The notes below the pieces were generated by a model. The model did no database searches, was not told the DNA's origin, and saw only the letters and a list, made by a program, of their open reading frames with translations. From assembly GCF_025351295.1 (NCBI RefSeq), contig NZ_JANXWD010000008.1:1-61602 (forward strand): a DNA stretch of 61,602 nt, written 5' to 3'. A program made the position numbers and the translations under genes. The stretch comes from Phenylobacterium sp. (GTDB lineage Bacteria; Pseudomonadota; Alphaproteobacteria; Caulobacterales; Caulobacteraceae). Below, one piece after another: positions 28,586 to 37,120 of this stretch (its first letter is position 1; the number at the start of each line of letters is the position of its first letter).

Positions 28586-29952
28586 CACAGGGCTCCGTAC
28601 GCGCGGGCGAAGATCTCGATGGGATGGGCCTGCCGCGGCGCGGCCTGGCCCTGGGCGGAGGTCTCCGCGGTGAGCAGTTGGCCCAAGTGCTTGCAGGCCA
28701 GCGGGCAGTCCGAGCACAGGGTGTCGTTGCCCTTGGCGGCGACCTGGCGGGCGGCGGGACGGCCGACCTTGTTGGCGACCTGGTGGGTCTCCTTCATCAC
28801 CCCGAAGGTGCCGCCGTGGCCGGAGCAGCGTTCGACCAGCTCCACCCGCGTCTCCGGGATCAGCCGCAGCATCTCGGCCGACTTGGCGCCCATGTTTTGG
28901 GCCCGGGCGTGGCAGGCGTGGTGCAGGGTGACACCGCCGGGGACGGGGGTCAGGCCCGCCGCCAGGCCGAAGGTCTTGGAGAGGCCGACGACATATTCGG
29001 CGATGTCCTTGGTGGCCGCCGACAGCCGGGCGATGGCCGGGTCCTCAGGCGATATCAGCGGCCACTCGAACTTCATCATCAGGCCGCAGGAGGCGGTCAG
29101 CGCGACCACTTCATAGCCGTCGTCGATGTAGGGGGCGAAGGCGGCGGCGACGCGTTCGGCCTTGCCGGCCACGTCCTTCAGGTCGCCGGCCTCCAGCTGC
29201 GGCATGCCGCAGCACTCCGGATAGACCAGCTTCACCTCGACGCCCTGCAGCGCCAGCACCCGGGCGGCGGCGACCGCGGTGTCGGGCTCGTTGTAGTCGA
29301 CGAAGCAGGTGGCATAGAGCGCCACCTTGCGCTGGCCGAACGCCGGGCCGGCCGGGTCGGGCGCCAGCGGGCTCTTCAGCCGGTCGGTGGCGGTCCTGGA
29401 ATGGTACTTCGGCAACTCGACCTCGGCGTCGATCTTGGCGATCGCCTCCAGCAGCTTGCGCAGCGGGGTGTTCTCTCGCGCCGAGGCCCAGTTGGCGAGG
29501 CCGGCGACCGGCTTGGCCAGCTTGCCGTTGCGGTCGGTCTTGCCCAGCTGCTCGCGCACGAACTCGGTCTCGCCGGCGCGGCGCTTGGCGGCCCGGTAGC
29601 GCAGGATCAGGTGCGGGATGTCGATGTCGAAGGGGTGCGGCGGGACGTAGGGGCATTTGGTCAGGAAGCACATGTCGCAGAGTGTGCAGGCCTCGGCGAC
29701 GTGGGCGTGGTCCTTGGCCCCGATGCCGTCGACCTCGCCGGTGGCGCTCTCGTCGATGGCGTCGAACATGCGCGGGAAGCTGTCGCACAGGTTGAAGCAG
29801 CGCCGGCAGGTGTGACAGACGTCGAACTGCCGCTGCAGCTCGTCGTGGACCTTGTCCAGGTCATAGTATTCGGCGTCCCGCCACAGGATGGGGCGGCGGA
29901 ACGGCGCGTCAAGGCTGCCCTCGCGCGGTGGCGCTGTTGGCGTTTCACTCAT
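28585..29952 (-). CDS. Fe-S/CCG-domain oxidoreductase (GlpC/heterodisulfide reductase-like)
   Basis: A 455-residue protein with N-terminal 4Fe-4S motifs: CHTCRRCFNLC near residue 46 and CTLCDMCFLTKCP near residue 90. Two cysteine-rich CCG domains follow (YPECCGMP near 246 and a second near the C-terminus with HHACHARAQN, ERCSGHGG and CSDCPLACKHLG), as in GlpC, LutA and HdrB-type subunits. No membrane segment is seen. The second CCG appears replaced by CSGHGG, so the cluster ligation of that domain may differ from HdrB. It is coupled to the DUF3501 gene and follows the rubrerythrin gene on the same strand after 100 bases holding a palindromic repeat. Confidence 0.88.
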   Translation of the reverse strand: MSETPTAPPREGSLDAPFRRPILWRDAEYYDLDKVHDELQRQFDVCHTCRRCFNLCDSFPRMFDAIDESATGEVDGIGAKDHAHVAEACTLCDMCFLTKCPYVPPHPFDIDIPHLILRYRAAKRRAGETEFVREQLGKTDRNGKLAKPVAGLANWASARENTPLRKLLEAIAKIDAEVELPKYHSRTATDRLKSPLAPDPAGPAFGQRKVALYATCFVDYNEPDTAVAAARVLALQGVEVKLVYPECCGMPQLEAGDLKDVAGKAERVAAAFAPYIDDGYEVVALTASCGLMMKFEWPLISPEDPAIARLSAATKDIAEYVVGLSKTFGLAAGLTPVPGGVTLHHACHARAQNMGAKSAEMLRLIPETRVELVERCSGHGGTFGVMKETHQVANKVGRPAARQVAAKGNDTLCSDCPLACKHLGQLLTAETSAQGQAAPRQAHPIEIFARAYGAL

Positions 29953-29954
29953 TC

Positions 29955-30050
29955 CGTCATCCCGGCCGTAGCGAAGCGGAGAGCCGGGACCCAGGGGCCG
30001 CGGCTCTCCCTACTGGGTCCCGGATCGGCCTGCGGCCGTCCGGGATGACG
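29955..30050. repeat. Inverted intergenic repeat of the CGTCATCCCGG type
   Basis: The left arm CGTCATCCCGGCCGTA (from 29955) is answered by TGCGGCCGTCCGGGATGACG (30031-30050); the inner part GAGCCGGGACCCAG is answered by CTGGGTCCCGG. It belongs to the same broad family as the repeat at 24323-24442 and ends 3 bases before the rubrerythrin stop. Confidence 0.75.
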
Positions 30051-30052
30051 GG

Positions 30053-30469
30053 TCAGTCCAGCGTGTCGAGGGCGCGCTGGAAGCGGCCGGCGTGGGACTT
30101 TTCGGCCTTGGCGAGGGTCTCGAACCAGTCGGCGATCTCGTCGTAGCCTTCCTCGCGGGCGGTGCGCGCCATGCCGGGGTACATGTCGGTATATTCGTGG
30201 GTCTCGCCGGCGATGGCGGCCTTGAGGTTGTCGCCGGTCGGGCCGATGGGCAGGCCTGTGGCCGGGTCGCCGACGCTTTCCATGAACTCCAGGTGGCCGT
30301 GGGCGTGGCCGGTCTCGCCTTCCGCGGTCGAGCGGAACACCGCGGCCACGTCGTTATAGCCTTCCACGTCGGCCTTCTGGGCGAAGTAGAGATAGCGGCG
30401 GTTCGCCTGGCTCTCGCCGGCGAAGGCGGCCTTCAGGTTCTCGATCGTCTTGCTGCTCGCGAGCGACAT
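30053..30469 (-). CDS. Rubrerythrin (diiron domain only)
   Basis: A 138-residue four-helix diiron protein. The carboxylate ligands are in AAFAGESQANRRYLYFA, STAEGETGHAHGHLEF, AIAGETHEYTDMYPGMAR and LAKAEKSHAGRF. The C-terminal rubredoxin domain of classical rubrerythrins is absent, so electrons for peroxide reduction must come from another protein, possibly the neighbouring Fe-S protein. ATG 30469 is preferred because GGGAG is 6 bases upstream; ATG 30475 would leave no spacing. Confidence 0.93.
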   Translation of the reverse strand: MSLASSKTIENLKAAFAGESQANRRYLYFAQKADVEGYNDVAAVFRSTAEGETGHAHGHLEFMESVGDPATGLPIGPTGDNLKAAIAGETHEYTDMYPGMARTAREEGYDEIADWFETLAKAEKSHAGRFQRALDTLD

Positions 30470-30637
30470 CTTCATCTCCCTTGGGGCGCCAAGACCCAGC
30501 CTCGGCGCCGCGCCGGCGGACTATGGACGCCGGCTCCGGGGGATCAACATGATTAGCTCTATGCTGGCCATCGACCCGCTCTATGGAGCCCAACCGGCGC
30601 CTTGCGGGTTCTCCTGGCGAACGCGAAGGAGACGGTC

Positions 30638-30829
30638 ATGGCCGACAACAAGATCCAGGGTGAAGGCGACTACATCTCGGGCAAGAAATACCAGGAGGCC
30701 CAGCACGAGTTCGCCGAGAAGGGCCCCGTGGAGCAGAAGGCCCGCGAGGCCGAAGAGGCGCTCGATGGGCCGGAAGGCGCCGAGCTGGAGAAGGCCCGCA
30801 GGGAGACCGGCGAAGGCAAGATACGCTAG
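30638..30829 (+). CDS. Small hydrophilic protein of unknown function
   Basis: A 63-residue, highly charged protein with no hydrophobic segment: MADNKIQGEGDYISGKKYQE, a helical AQHEFAEKGPVEQKAREAEE, and GAELEKARRETGEGKIR. AAGGAG lies 7 bases before the ATG. Proteins of this size and composition with GDY..GKKYQ starts are common in alphaproteobacteria and often annotated hypothetical; some are stress-induced, but I cannot assign a function. It is divergent from rubrerythrin. Confidence 0.8.
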   Translation: MADNKIQGEGDYISGKKYQEAQHEFAEKGPVEQKAREAEEALDGPEGAELEKARRETGEGKIR

Positions 30830-30841
30830 GCCGATCTCGGA

Positions 30842-31261
30842 CTAGCGATCGCCGCGCAGCAGGAAGTGCCCCGTCAGGCCGGCGACCGGCTGGGCGTGGC
30901 TCTCTTGCCAGGCCTCGACCTGGACGTTGGCGATGCGGCGGCCGACCTTGCGCAAGGTGGCGCGGGCATAGGTCTCGACCGCGCGCGCCGGCCGCAGATA
31001 TTCGATCGTGATGTCGATGGTCTTCGGCACGCGCCTGGCCGGCTGGGCCAGGGCGAGCTGGGCCAGCGCCGTCATCTCCAGGAACGCGCCGATGACCCCG
31101 CCGTGCAGCGCCGGGAGCGTCGGGTTGCCGATCAGCGGGGGCGAGAACGGCAGCACCGCGGTCATCTCGTCGCCCGCCATTTCCACCCGCATGCCGAGGA
31201 AGCGGACGTAGGGGACGCGCTGCAGGAAGGCGTCCAGGCTCTGGATGGCGGCGTCGTCCAT
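30842..31261 (-). CDS. PaaI-family hotdog thioesterase
   Basis: A 139-residue hotdog-fold protein (PaaI_thioesterase): PYVRFLGMRVEMAGDEMTAV, the active-site stretch PALHGGVIGAFLEMTA, and KTIDITIEYLRPARAVETYA. It should hydrolyse acyl-CoA thioesters in the cytosol; the substrate is unknown. It is the second of a tandem pair with a similar gene 4 bases upstream. Confidence 0.9.
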   Translation of the reverse strand: MDDAAIQSLDAFLQRVPYVRFLGMRVEMAGDEMTAVLPFSPPLIGNPTLPALHGGVIGAFLEMTALAQLALAQPARRVPKTIDITIEYLRPARAVETYARATLRKVGRRIANVQVEAWQESHAQPVAGLTGHFLLRGDR

Positions 31262-31265
31262 GCCC

Positions 31266-31697
31266 CTAGCCCCGCGGATTGAGCATGAAGGCCGCCTGGG
31301 CGGTGGCGATCAGGTCGCCGCGGTCGACGTCCCAGGCCTCCGCCCGCACGAAGCCGATCGAGCGGGTGGTCTTGTAGCCGAACGCCTCGCAGGTCACCCC
31401 GGCCCGCGGCGCGGCCGGTCGCAGGTAGTCGATCCGCAGATCCAGGGTGGCGATCGGGGCCGGGGTCGCGAAGGCGGCGTTGATCGCCAGGCCGCAGGTG
31501 TGGTCGATCAGCGCCGTGACCACCCCGCTGGCGATGACGCCGGTGTCGGGGTCGCCGACCAGGTCCTCGCGCCACTCCACCCGCATCGAGCCGCGGCCCT
31601 CGCCCACGGAGATCAGGGTCATGCCCAGCGCGTGGGCGTGCGGCACATGCTCGGTCATGCGGGCGGCGAGCGGGGCGTTGTCGTAGCTGTCGGACAT
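31266..31697 (-). CDS. PaaI-family hotdog thioesterase
   Basis: A 143-residue paralogue of its neighbour, with PHAHALGMTLISVGEGRGSM, VIASGVVTALIDHTCGLAIN at the active site (Gly-Val in place of HGG, Asp retained) and PIATLDLRIDYLRPAAPRAG. The two genes lie 4 bases apart and are probably co-transcribed; the proteins could form a hetero-oligomer. The replacement of HGG by SGV may alter the oxyanion site. Substrate not evident. Confidence 0.88.
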   Translation of the reverse strand: MSDSYDNAPLAARMTEHVPHAHALGMTLISVGEGRGSMRVEWREDLVGDPDTGVIASGVVTALIDHTCGLAINAAFATPAPIATLDLRIDYLRPAAPRAGVTCEAFGYKTTRSIGFVRAEAWDVDRGDLIATAQAAFMLNPRG

Positions 31698-31784
31698 GGC
31701 GTTCGGGTAGGGGCGTGACGCCCGCGGAAGTCAATCGAAAGAGGCGTGGGCGGAGCCATCGTCGCCGCCCTACATTAGGGTGCG

Positions 31785-32795
31785 ATGATCCGGCCCCAGG
31801 ACCTGCTCTGCCCCCGGCCCGAGGGGCTCTACTGCGCCCCCGGCGATTTCTACATCGACCCGGTGCGGCCGGTGGACCGCGCGGTGATCACCCACGGCCA
31901 TGCCGACCACGCCCGCGCCGGCCACGGCGCGGTGCTGGCGACGCCGGAGACCCTGGAGATCATGGGCGAGCGCTACGGCCTGGACTTCGCCGGGGCGCGG
32001 CAGGCCGCAGCCTATGGCCAGCCCACGACCCGTGACGACGTCGAGGTGACCCTGGTCCCGGCCGGCCATGTGCTGGGCTCCGCCCAGGCCGTGGTGCGCT
32101 GGAAGGGCCTGACGATGGTGGTGAGCGGCGACTACAAGCGCCGGCGCGACCCGACCTGCCCGCCGTTCGAGCCGATCCCCTGCGACGTGTTCATCTCCGA
32201 GGCCACATTCGGCCTGCCGGTGTTCCGCCATCCGGACGACCGCGAGGAGATCGCGCGCCTGCTGCGCTCGGTGGCCCAGTTCCCGGAGCGCAGCCACCTC
32301 GTCGGCGCCTATGCGCTGGGCAAGGCGCAGCGGATCATCCGGCTGCTGCGAGAGGCCGGCTGGGACCAGGTCATCCACGTCCACGGCGCCCTGGAACGGC
32401 TGAACGCGCTCTATGGGCGGCATGGCATCGAGCTCGGCCCGCTCGAGCCGGCGACGACGGCCCGGAAGGCGGACTTCGCCGGCGCCATCGTCATCGCCCC
32501 GCCCTCCGCGCTGCAGGACCGCTGGAGCCGGCGGTTTCCCGATCCGGTGGGCGCCTTCGCCTCGGGCTGGATGCAGATCCGCGCGCGGGCCCGCCAGCGG
32601 GGCGTGGAGCTGCCGCTGGTGATCTCCGACCACGCCGACTGGGACGAGCTGACCGCCACGGTCGAGGAGCTGCGGCCAGGCGAGCTGTGGATCACCCACG
32701 GCCGCGAGGAGGCCCTTGCCCGCTGGGCCACCCTGCACGACATCCCGGCCCGGGCGCTGGCCTTGGTGGGGTACGAGGACGAGGGGGATGACTGA
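31785..32795 (+). CDS. Ligase-associated DNA exonuclease (metallo-beta-lactamase/beta-CASP)
   Basis: A 336-residue protein with the metal motif ITHGHADHARAG near residue 43, VPAGHVLGSAQAVV, VSGDYKRRRDPTCPPFEP, ISEATFGLPVFR and ISDHADWDELTATV near the C-terminus, typical of the ligase-associated exonuclease (Exo) subfamily. It acts on DNA ends together with the ligase encoded next. In Pseudomonas and others the pair is part of a four-gene DNA repair cluster with Lhr helicase and an MPE phosphoesterase; neither is visible here. Confidence 0.92.
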   Translation: MIRPQDLLCPRPEGLYCAPGDFYIDPVRPVDRAVITHGHADHARAGHGAVLATPETLEIMGERYGLDFAGARQAAAYGQPTTRDDVEVTLVPAGHVLGSAQAVVRWKGLTMVVSGDYKRRRDPTCPPFEPIPCDVFISEATFGLPVFRHPDDREEIARLLRSVAQFPERSHLVGAYALGKAQRIIRLLREAGWDQVIHVHGALERLNALYGRHGIELGPLEPATTARKADFAGAIVIAPPSALQDRWSRRFPDPVGAFASGWMQIRARARQRGVELPLVISDHADWDELTATVEELRPGELWITHGREEALARWATLHDIPARALALVGYEDEGDD

Positions 32796-32831
32796 CAGCC
32801 TGATTCCGCCCATCCCAGCGCGGGCTTCCTG

Positions 32832-34454
32832 ATGCGCGCCTTCGCCGACCTGCTGGACCGGCTGTCGCTGACGTCCTCCCGCAACGCCAAGCTGACGATG
32901 GTGCGGGATTATCTGCGCGCGACGCCGGATCCGGACCGGGGCTGGGCCCTGGCGGCCCTGACCGGCGAGCTCAGCTTCGATGCGGTCAAGCCGGCGTTCA
33001 TCCGCAAGGCCGTCGAGGCGCGGATGGACCCCCAGCTGTTCGCTTGGTCCTACGACTATGTGGGCGACCTGGCCGAGGCGGTCTCCCTGGTCTGGCCCGC
33101 CCAGCCCGGGGCCAACCGCGAGCCGGACCTGTCGGAGGTGATCGAGGGGTTGCGGACCGCCACCCGCGCCGAGGCCCAGGGGCGGATCGAGGCCTGGCTG
33201 GACGCCCTGCCGCAGGCGCGGGAACGCTGGGCGCTGCTGAAGCTGGTGACCGGCGGCTTGCGGGTCGGGCTGTCGGCCCGGCTGGCCAAGCAGGCGACGG
33301 CCGACCTCGGCGACGTCCCAGTGGCCGAGGTCGAGGAGCTGTGGCACGCACTCCGGCCGCCCTACGAGGACCTGTTCGCCTGGCTGGAGGGGCGCTCGGA
33401 GAAGCCGTCGTCGGCGAACCCGGCCCGCTTCCGGCCGGCGATGCTGGCCCAGGCGATCGACGAGGCGGTGGACTTCGGCAAGCTGGACCCGACCGCCTAT
33501 GCCGCCGAGTGGAAATGGGACGGCATCCGGGTGCAGGCGGCGCACGAGGGCGGCCAGCGGCGGCTCTACACGCGGACCGGCGACGACATCTCGCGCACCT
33601 TCCCCGACATCCTGGACGCGCTGACCGACGACGGCGTGATCGACGGCGAGCTGCTGGTGATCCGCGACGGCAAGGTGGCGCCCTTCGCCGACCTGCAGCA
33701 GCGGCTGAACCGCAAGACCGTGGACGCCAGGCTGATGGCGGCCTTCCCGGCGGCGATCCGCGCCTACGACCTGTTGCAGGAAGGCGCGCATGACATGCGC
33801 CCCCGGCCGTTCGTCGAGCGGCGACGCAGGCTGGAGGCCTTCGTGGCGCGTCAGGCCAGCCCGCGGATCGACCTGTCGCCGGTGCAGCCGTTCGCGACCT
33901 GGGCGGAATTGGCGGCGCTGCGCGCCCGGCCGCCCGAAGGCGACCCGCAGATCGCCGAAGGGCTGATGCTGAAGCGCTGGGATTCGATCTACGAGGCCGG
34001 GCGGCCGAAGGGGCCCTGGTTCAAGTGGAAGCGCGACCCGTTCCTGGTGGACGCCGTGCTGATGTACGCCCAGCGCGGCCACGGCAAGCGGTCGAGCTAC
34101 TACTCCGACTACACCTTCGGCGTGTGGACGCAGGACGCCGCCGGCCAGCGCAGCCTGACCCCGGTGGGCAAGGCCTATTTCGGCTTCACCGACGAGGAGT
34201 TGCTGGCGATCGATAAGTTCGTCCGCGACAACACCGTCGAACGGTTCGGCCCGGTCCGCTCAGTCCGCGCCGAGCCGCACCACGGCCTGGTGTTCGAGGT
34301 GGCGTTCGAGGGGCTGCAACGCTCGACCCGGCACAAGTCCGGGGTGGCCATGCGCTTCCCGCGCATCCACCGCATCCGCTGGGACAAGCCCCCCGGCGAG
34401 GCGGACGAGATCGCGGCCCTGGAGCGGCTGCTGGTGCAGATGGAAGGGCGTTGA
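32832..34454 (+). CDS. ATP-dependent DNA ligase (exonuclease-associated type)
   Basis: A 540-residue ligase. An N-terminal helical DNA-binding domain (residues 1-190) leads to the adenylation domain with nucleophile motif EWKWDGIRVQ (Lys near 227), RTGDDISRTFPDI, DGELLV, and motif V-like GLMLKRWDSIY, GPWFKWKRDP. An OB-fold domain ends the chain (VFEVAFEGLQRSTRHKSGVAMRFPRIHRIRWD). It seals nicks using ATP, probably in a repair pathway with the adjacent exonuclease. The window also encodes LigD, so at least two ATP-dependent ligases are present besides the expected NAD-dependent LigA. Confidence 0.94.
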   Translation: MRAFADLLDRLSLTSSRNAKLTMVRDYLRATPDPDRGWALAALTGELSFDAVKPAFIRKAVEARMDPQLFAWSYDYVGDLAEAVSLVWPAQPGANREPDLSEVIEGLRTATRAEAQGRIEAWLDALPQARERWALLKLVTGGLRVGLSARLAKQATADLGDVPVAEVEELWHALRPPYEDLFAWLEGRSEKPSSANPARFRPAMLAQAIDEAVDFGKLDPTAYAAEWKWDGIRVQAAHEGGQRRLYTRTGDDISRTFPDILDALTDDGVIDGELLVIRDGKVAPFADLQQRLNRKTVDARLMAAFPAAIRAYDLLQEGAHDMRPRPFVERRRRLEAFVARQASPRIDLSPVQPFATWAELAALRARPPEGDPQIAEGLMLKRWDSIYEAGRPKGPWFKWKRDPFLVDAVLMYAQRGHGKRSSYYSDYTFGVWTQDAAGQRSLTPVGKAYFGFTDEELLAIDKFVRDNTVERFGPVRSVRAEPHHGLVFEVAFEGLQRSTRHKSGVAMRFPRIHRIRWDKPPGEADEIAALERLLVQMEGR

Positions 34455-34464
34455 TCTCTCCCCG

Positions 34465-34995
34465 TTAAGGGAGGGAAATGGTTTCCAGGAACGCCTTCAG
34501 ATCCCCGCCCTCGAACAGCAAGCCGCGGATGCCCGCGCGCAGCGCCGCCTCCAGGTCGGACGGCTTGTCGCCGATCAGCAGGGAGGCTTCGCGGTCGATG
34601 GGCCAGTCGGCCAAGGCCTGGAGGATCATGCCGGGGTTAGGCTTACGCAGTGGCGGATCGGGGTGGCGGTAGGCGGCGGCCTCGGCGTCAGGGTGCTGGG
34701 GGGCGTGGTAGAAGGCGTCGATGTGGGCCCCGGCCGTGGCCAGGTCGGCGGCCATGGCGGCGTGCAGGGCATGCACGGCGTCTTCCGTGTAGAAGCCGCG
34801 GCCCACCCCCGACTGGTTGGTCACCACGATCACCAGCCAGCCGGCGCGGTTGAAGGCGGCGACGGCCTCCCGCGCGCCGGGAATCCAGCGGAAGTCCTCC
34901 CAGCGGTAGACATAGCCCTGGTCCTCGTTCAGCACGCCGTCGCGGTCGAGGAAGAGCGCCGGGCGCTGGATCGGGTCCGTCGGGGAAGCGGGCAC
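34465..34995 (-). CDS. HAD-family GmhB-like phosphatase
   Basis: A 176-residue HAD phosphatase with motif [16 protein letters not shown], motif [13 protein letters not shown] and the late [17 protein letters not shown]. It resembles D-glycero-D-manno-heptose-1,7-bisphosphate 7-phosphatase (GmhB) and the HisB phosphatase domain. The zinc-loop cysteines of GmhB are absent: the loop reads [20 protein letters not shown] before LRKPNPGM. Zinc binding is therefore doubtful and the substrate may differ. It starts with GTG at 34995 and converges on the ligase gene. Confidence 0.8.
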   Translation of the reverse strand: MPASPTDPIQRPALFLDRDGVLNEDQGYVYRWEDFRWIPGAREAVAAFNRAGWLVIVVTNQSGVGRGFYTEDAVHALHAAMAADLATAGAHIDAFYHAPQHPDAEAAAYRHPDPPLRKPNPGMILQALADWPIDREASLLIGDKPSDLEAALRAGIRGLLFEGGDLKAFLETISLP

Positions 34996-35087
34996 CGCCG
35001 GACTATAGCGGCTGGCGGCGAGGGGACGGATTTCAAAAGCGCGAATTCTGCGCCAAGACTCGCGGGCCCCATCACCGCGAGGTCCGG

Positions 35088-36908
35088 TTGGCCGACGTCC
35101 TGACGCTGCACGACCTGAAGGTCGACTTCGAGACCCATGACGGGGCGGTGCGCGCGGTGCGCGGCGTGTCCCTTTCGGTCGGGCGCGGCGAGACCCTGGG
35201 GGTGGTCGGCGAGAGCGGGTCGGGCAAGAGCCAGACCTTCATGGCGGTGATGGGCCTGCTGGCCCAGAACGGCCGCGCCTCCGGCTCGGCGACGCTGCAT
35301 GGCCAGGAGTTGCTGGGACTGAAGACCCGCGAGCTCAACCGGTTGCGCGGCTCGAAGATGACCATGATCTTCCAGGACCCGCTGACCGCGCTGACCCCGC
35401 ACGTGCGGATCGGCGAGCAGATCGCCGAGCCCCTGCGCCTGCACCTGGGGCTCGGCCGCGCGCAGGCCGACGCGCAGGCGCTCGAATGGCTGGAGAAGGT
35501 GCGCATCCCCGACGCGCGCCGGCGCATGCGGCAGTACCCGCACGAGCTGTCGGGTGGCATGCGCCAGCGGGTGATGATCGCCGCGGCCATGGCGCCGGGA
35601 CCCGAACTGCTGATCGCCGACGAGCCCACCACCGCGCTGGACGTCACGGTGCAGGCCGAAATCCTGGACCTGATGGCCGAGTTGCAGCGCGACACCGGGA
35701 CCGCCATGGTGCTGATCACCCACGACATGGGCGTGATCGCGCGGCTGGCCGACCGGGTCTGTGTGATGAAGGACGGCGCCTATGCGGAGGCTGGGCCGGT
35801 GGGGGACATCTTCGCCCGGCCGCGGACGGACTATACCCGCGCCCTGCTGGCGGCGATCCCGCGCCTGGACCGCGCCGACCGGGGCGGACGGCCGCAGATC
35901 GCGCCGGTGGCGGCCGATGCGCCGACGGTGGTCGAGGGGCGCGACGTGAAGGTGCATTTTCCCGTCCGCGACGGCTGGTTCGGCCATCCGCGGATGCTGC
36001 GGGCGGTCGACGGCGTGTCGTTCGCGGTGCGGCAGGGCGAGACCCTGGGCGTGGTCGGCGAGAGCGGGTCGGGCAAGTCCACCCTGGCGCGGGCGGTGCT
36101 GAACCTGCTGCCGGCCACGGCCGGGGCGGTGACGCTGATGGGCCGCGACATCACCCACGCCGAGCGCGAGGCGATGCGGGCGGCCCGGAAAGATCTGCAG
36201 ATCGTGTTCCAGGACCCGCTGGCCAGCCTCGACCCGCGGATGACCGTCGGCACGTCGATCGCCGAGCCGCTGACCGCGTTCCGGCCCGAGCTGAACGGCG
36301 CGGCGCGCGAAGCCGAGGTGAGGGCGACGATGGCGCGGGTGGAGCTGGATCCGGCGCTGATCAACCGCTATCCGCACGAGCTGTCGGGCGGCCAGAACCA
36401 GCGGGTGGGGATCGCCCGGGCGATGATCCTGCGGCCCCGACTGGTGATCTGCGACGAGGCGGTGTCGGCGCTGGACGTCTCGATCCGCGCCCAGATCATC
36501 GACCTGCTGATCCAGCTGCAGGCGCAGATGGGCCTGGCGATGATCTTCATCAGCCACGACCTGGCGGTGGTGCGCGAGATCAGCCACCGGGTGCTGGTGC
36601 TGTACCTGGGCCGGGTGATGGAGCTGGCCGACCGCGACACCATCTGGCAGGCGCCGCAGCACCCCTACACCAAGGCCCTGCTGTCGGCCGCCCCGATCCC
36701 CGACCCGGCCGTCGAACGCACGCGGGTGCGGCTGAAGCTCACCGGCGAGCCGCCCAGCTCGATGGACCCGGACGCCGCGTTCCGGTTCGCGCCCTCGCGG
36801 CGGGCGGGCGGCCAGGCGCCGGCCCTGCGCGAGGTGGCGGCCGGGCACCTGGTCTCGGAGTTCGACGCCGAGTCTCCTCTCCCCCGCGAAGCGAGAGGGA
36901 GAGGGTAG
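35088..36908 (+). CDS. Dipeptide/oligopeptide ABC transporter ATPase, fused double subunit (YejF-like)
   Basis: A 606-residue protein with two complete OppD/OppF-type ATPase domains. Domain 1 has Walker [10 protein letters not shown], signature LSGGMRQRV and Walker [13 protein letters not shown]. Domain 2 has [23 protein letters not shown] and [12 protein letters not shown]. This arrangement matches YejF/GsiA, which power peptide or glutathione uptake. No permease or binding-protein genes adjoin it, so it must work with subunits encoded elsewhere. The start is TTG at 35088 (GCGAGG upstream). The C-terminal [12 protein letters not shown] and the stop are encoded by an intergenic palindromic repeat; before that the protein has a normal oligo-HPY ending ([14 protein letters not shown]). 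Confidence 0.92.
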   Translation: MADVLTLHDLKVDFETHDGAVRAVRGVSLSVGRGETLGVVGESGSGKSQTFMAVMGLLAQNGRASGSATLHGQELLGLKTRELNRLRGSKMTMIFQDPLTALTPHVRIGEQIAEPLRLHLGLGRAQADAQALEWLEKVRIPDARRRMRQYPHELSGGMRQRVMIAAAMAPGPELLIADEPTTALDVTVQAEILDLMAELQRDTGTAMVLITHDMGVIARLADRVCVMKDGAYAEAGPVGDIFARPRTDYTRALLAAIPRLDRADRGGRPQIAPVAADAPTVVEGRDVKVHFPVRDGWFGHPRMLRAVDGVSFAVRQGETLGVVGESGSGKSTLARAVLNLLPATAGAVTLMGRDITHAEREAMRAARKDLQIVFQDPLASLDPRMTVGTSIAEPLTAFRPELNGAAREAEVRATMARVELDPALINRYPHELSGGQNQRVGIARAMILRPRLVICDEAVSALDVSIRAQIIDLLIQLQAQMGLAMIFISHDLAVVREISHRVLVLYLGRVMELADRDTIWQAPQHPYTKALLSAAPIPDPAVERTRVRLKLTGEPPSSMDPDAAFRFAPSRRAGGQAPALREVAAGHLVSEFDAESPLPREARGRG

Positions 36909-37054
36909 GGAGAGGGCCGGCGCGTGAGAACGTGATCCGCCGTTGGTCCAGCCAAGATCCCATCACGGCGCCACGGCGGATCCTTGGGCTGCCAACGGGA
37001 GAGATTCAGACGCTCAGCCGACCCTCTCCCTCTCCGCTTCGCGGGGGGAGAGGA
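36875..37054. repeat. Inverted repeat whose left arm codes for the end of the ABC ATPase
   Basis: Arms at 36875-36906 and 37021-37054 are almost perfectly complementary (each includes a CTCTCCC..GCGAAGCG..GGGAGAGG hairpin) and surround about 115 bases with no gene. The left arm is read as codons up to the ABC gene stop TAG at 36906-36908. The 212 bases to the next start hold nothing else that I recognise. Confidence 0.8.
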
Positions 37055-37120
37055 AGCGAAGATTGCCCCGACGAACCGGCGCCGTTAGGTTGCGCGCCTT
37101 CTGGAACCCCGGCCTCTCCC

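Noticed and set aside
31698..31784. An EcfG-type promoter before the exonuclease-ligase pair
   Set aside because: I looked for GGAAC-N16/17-CGTT because ku and otsB-otsA-ligD have near-matches; the best candidate here has the wrong spacing and two mismatches.
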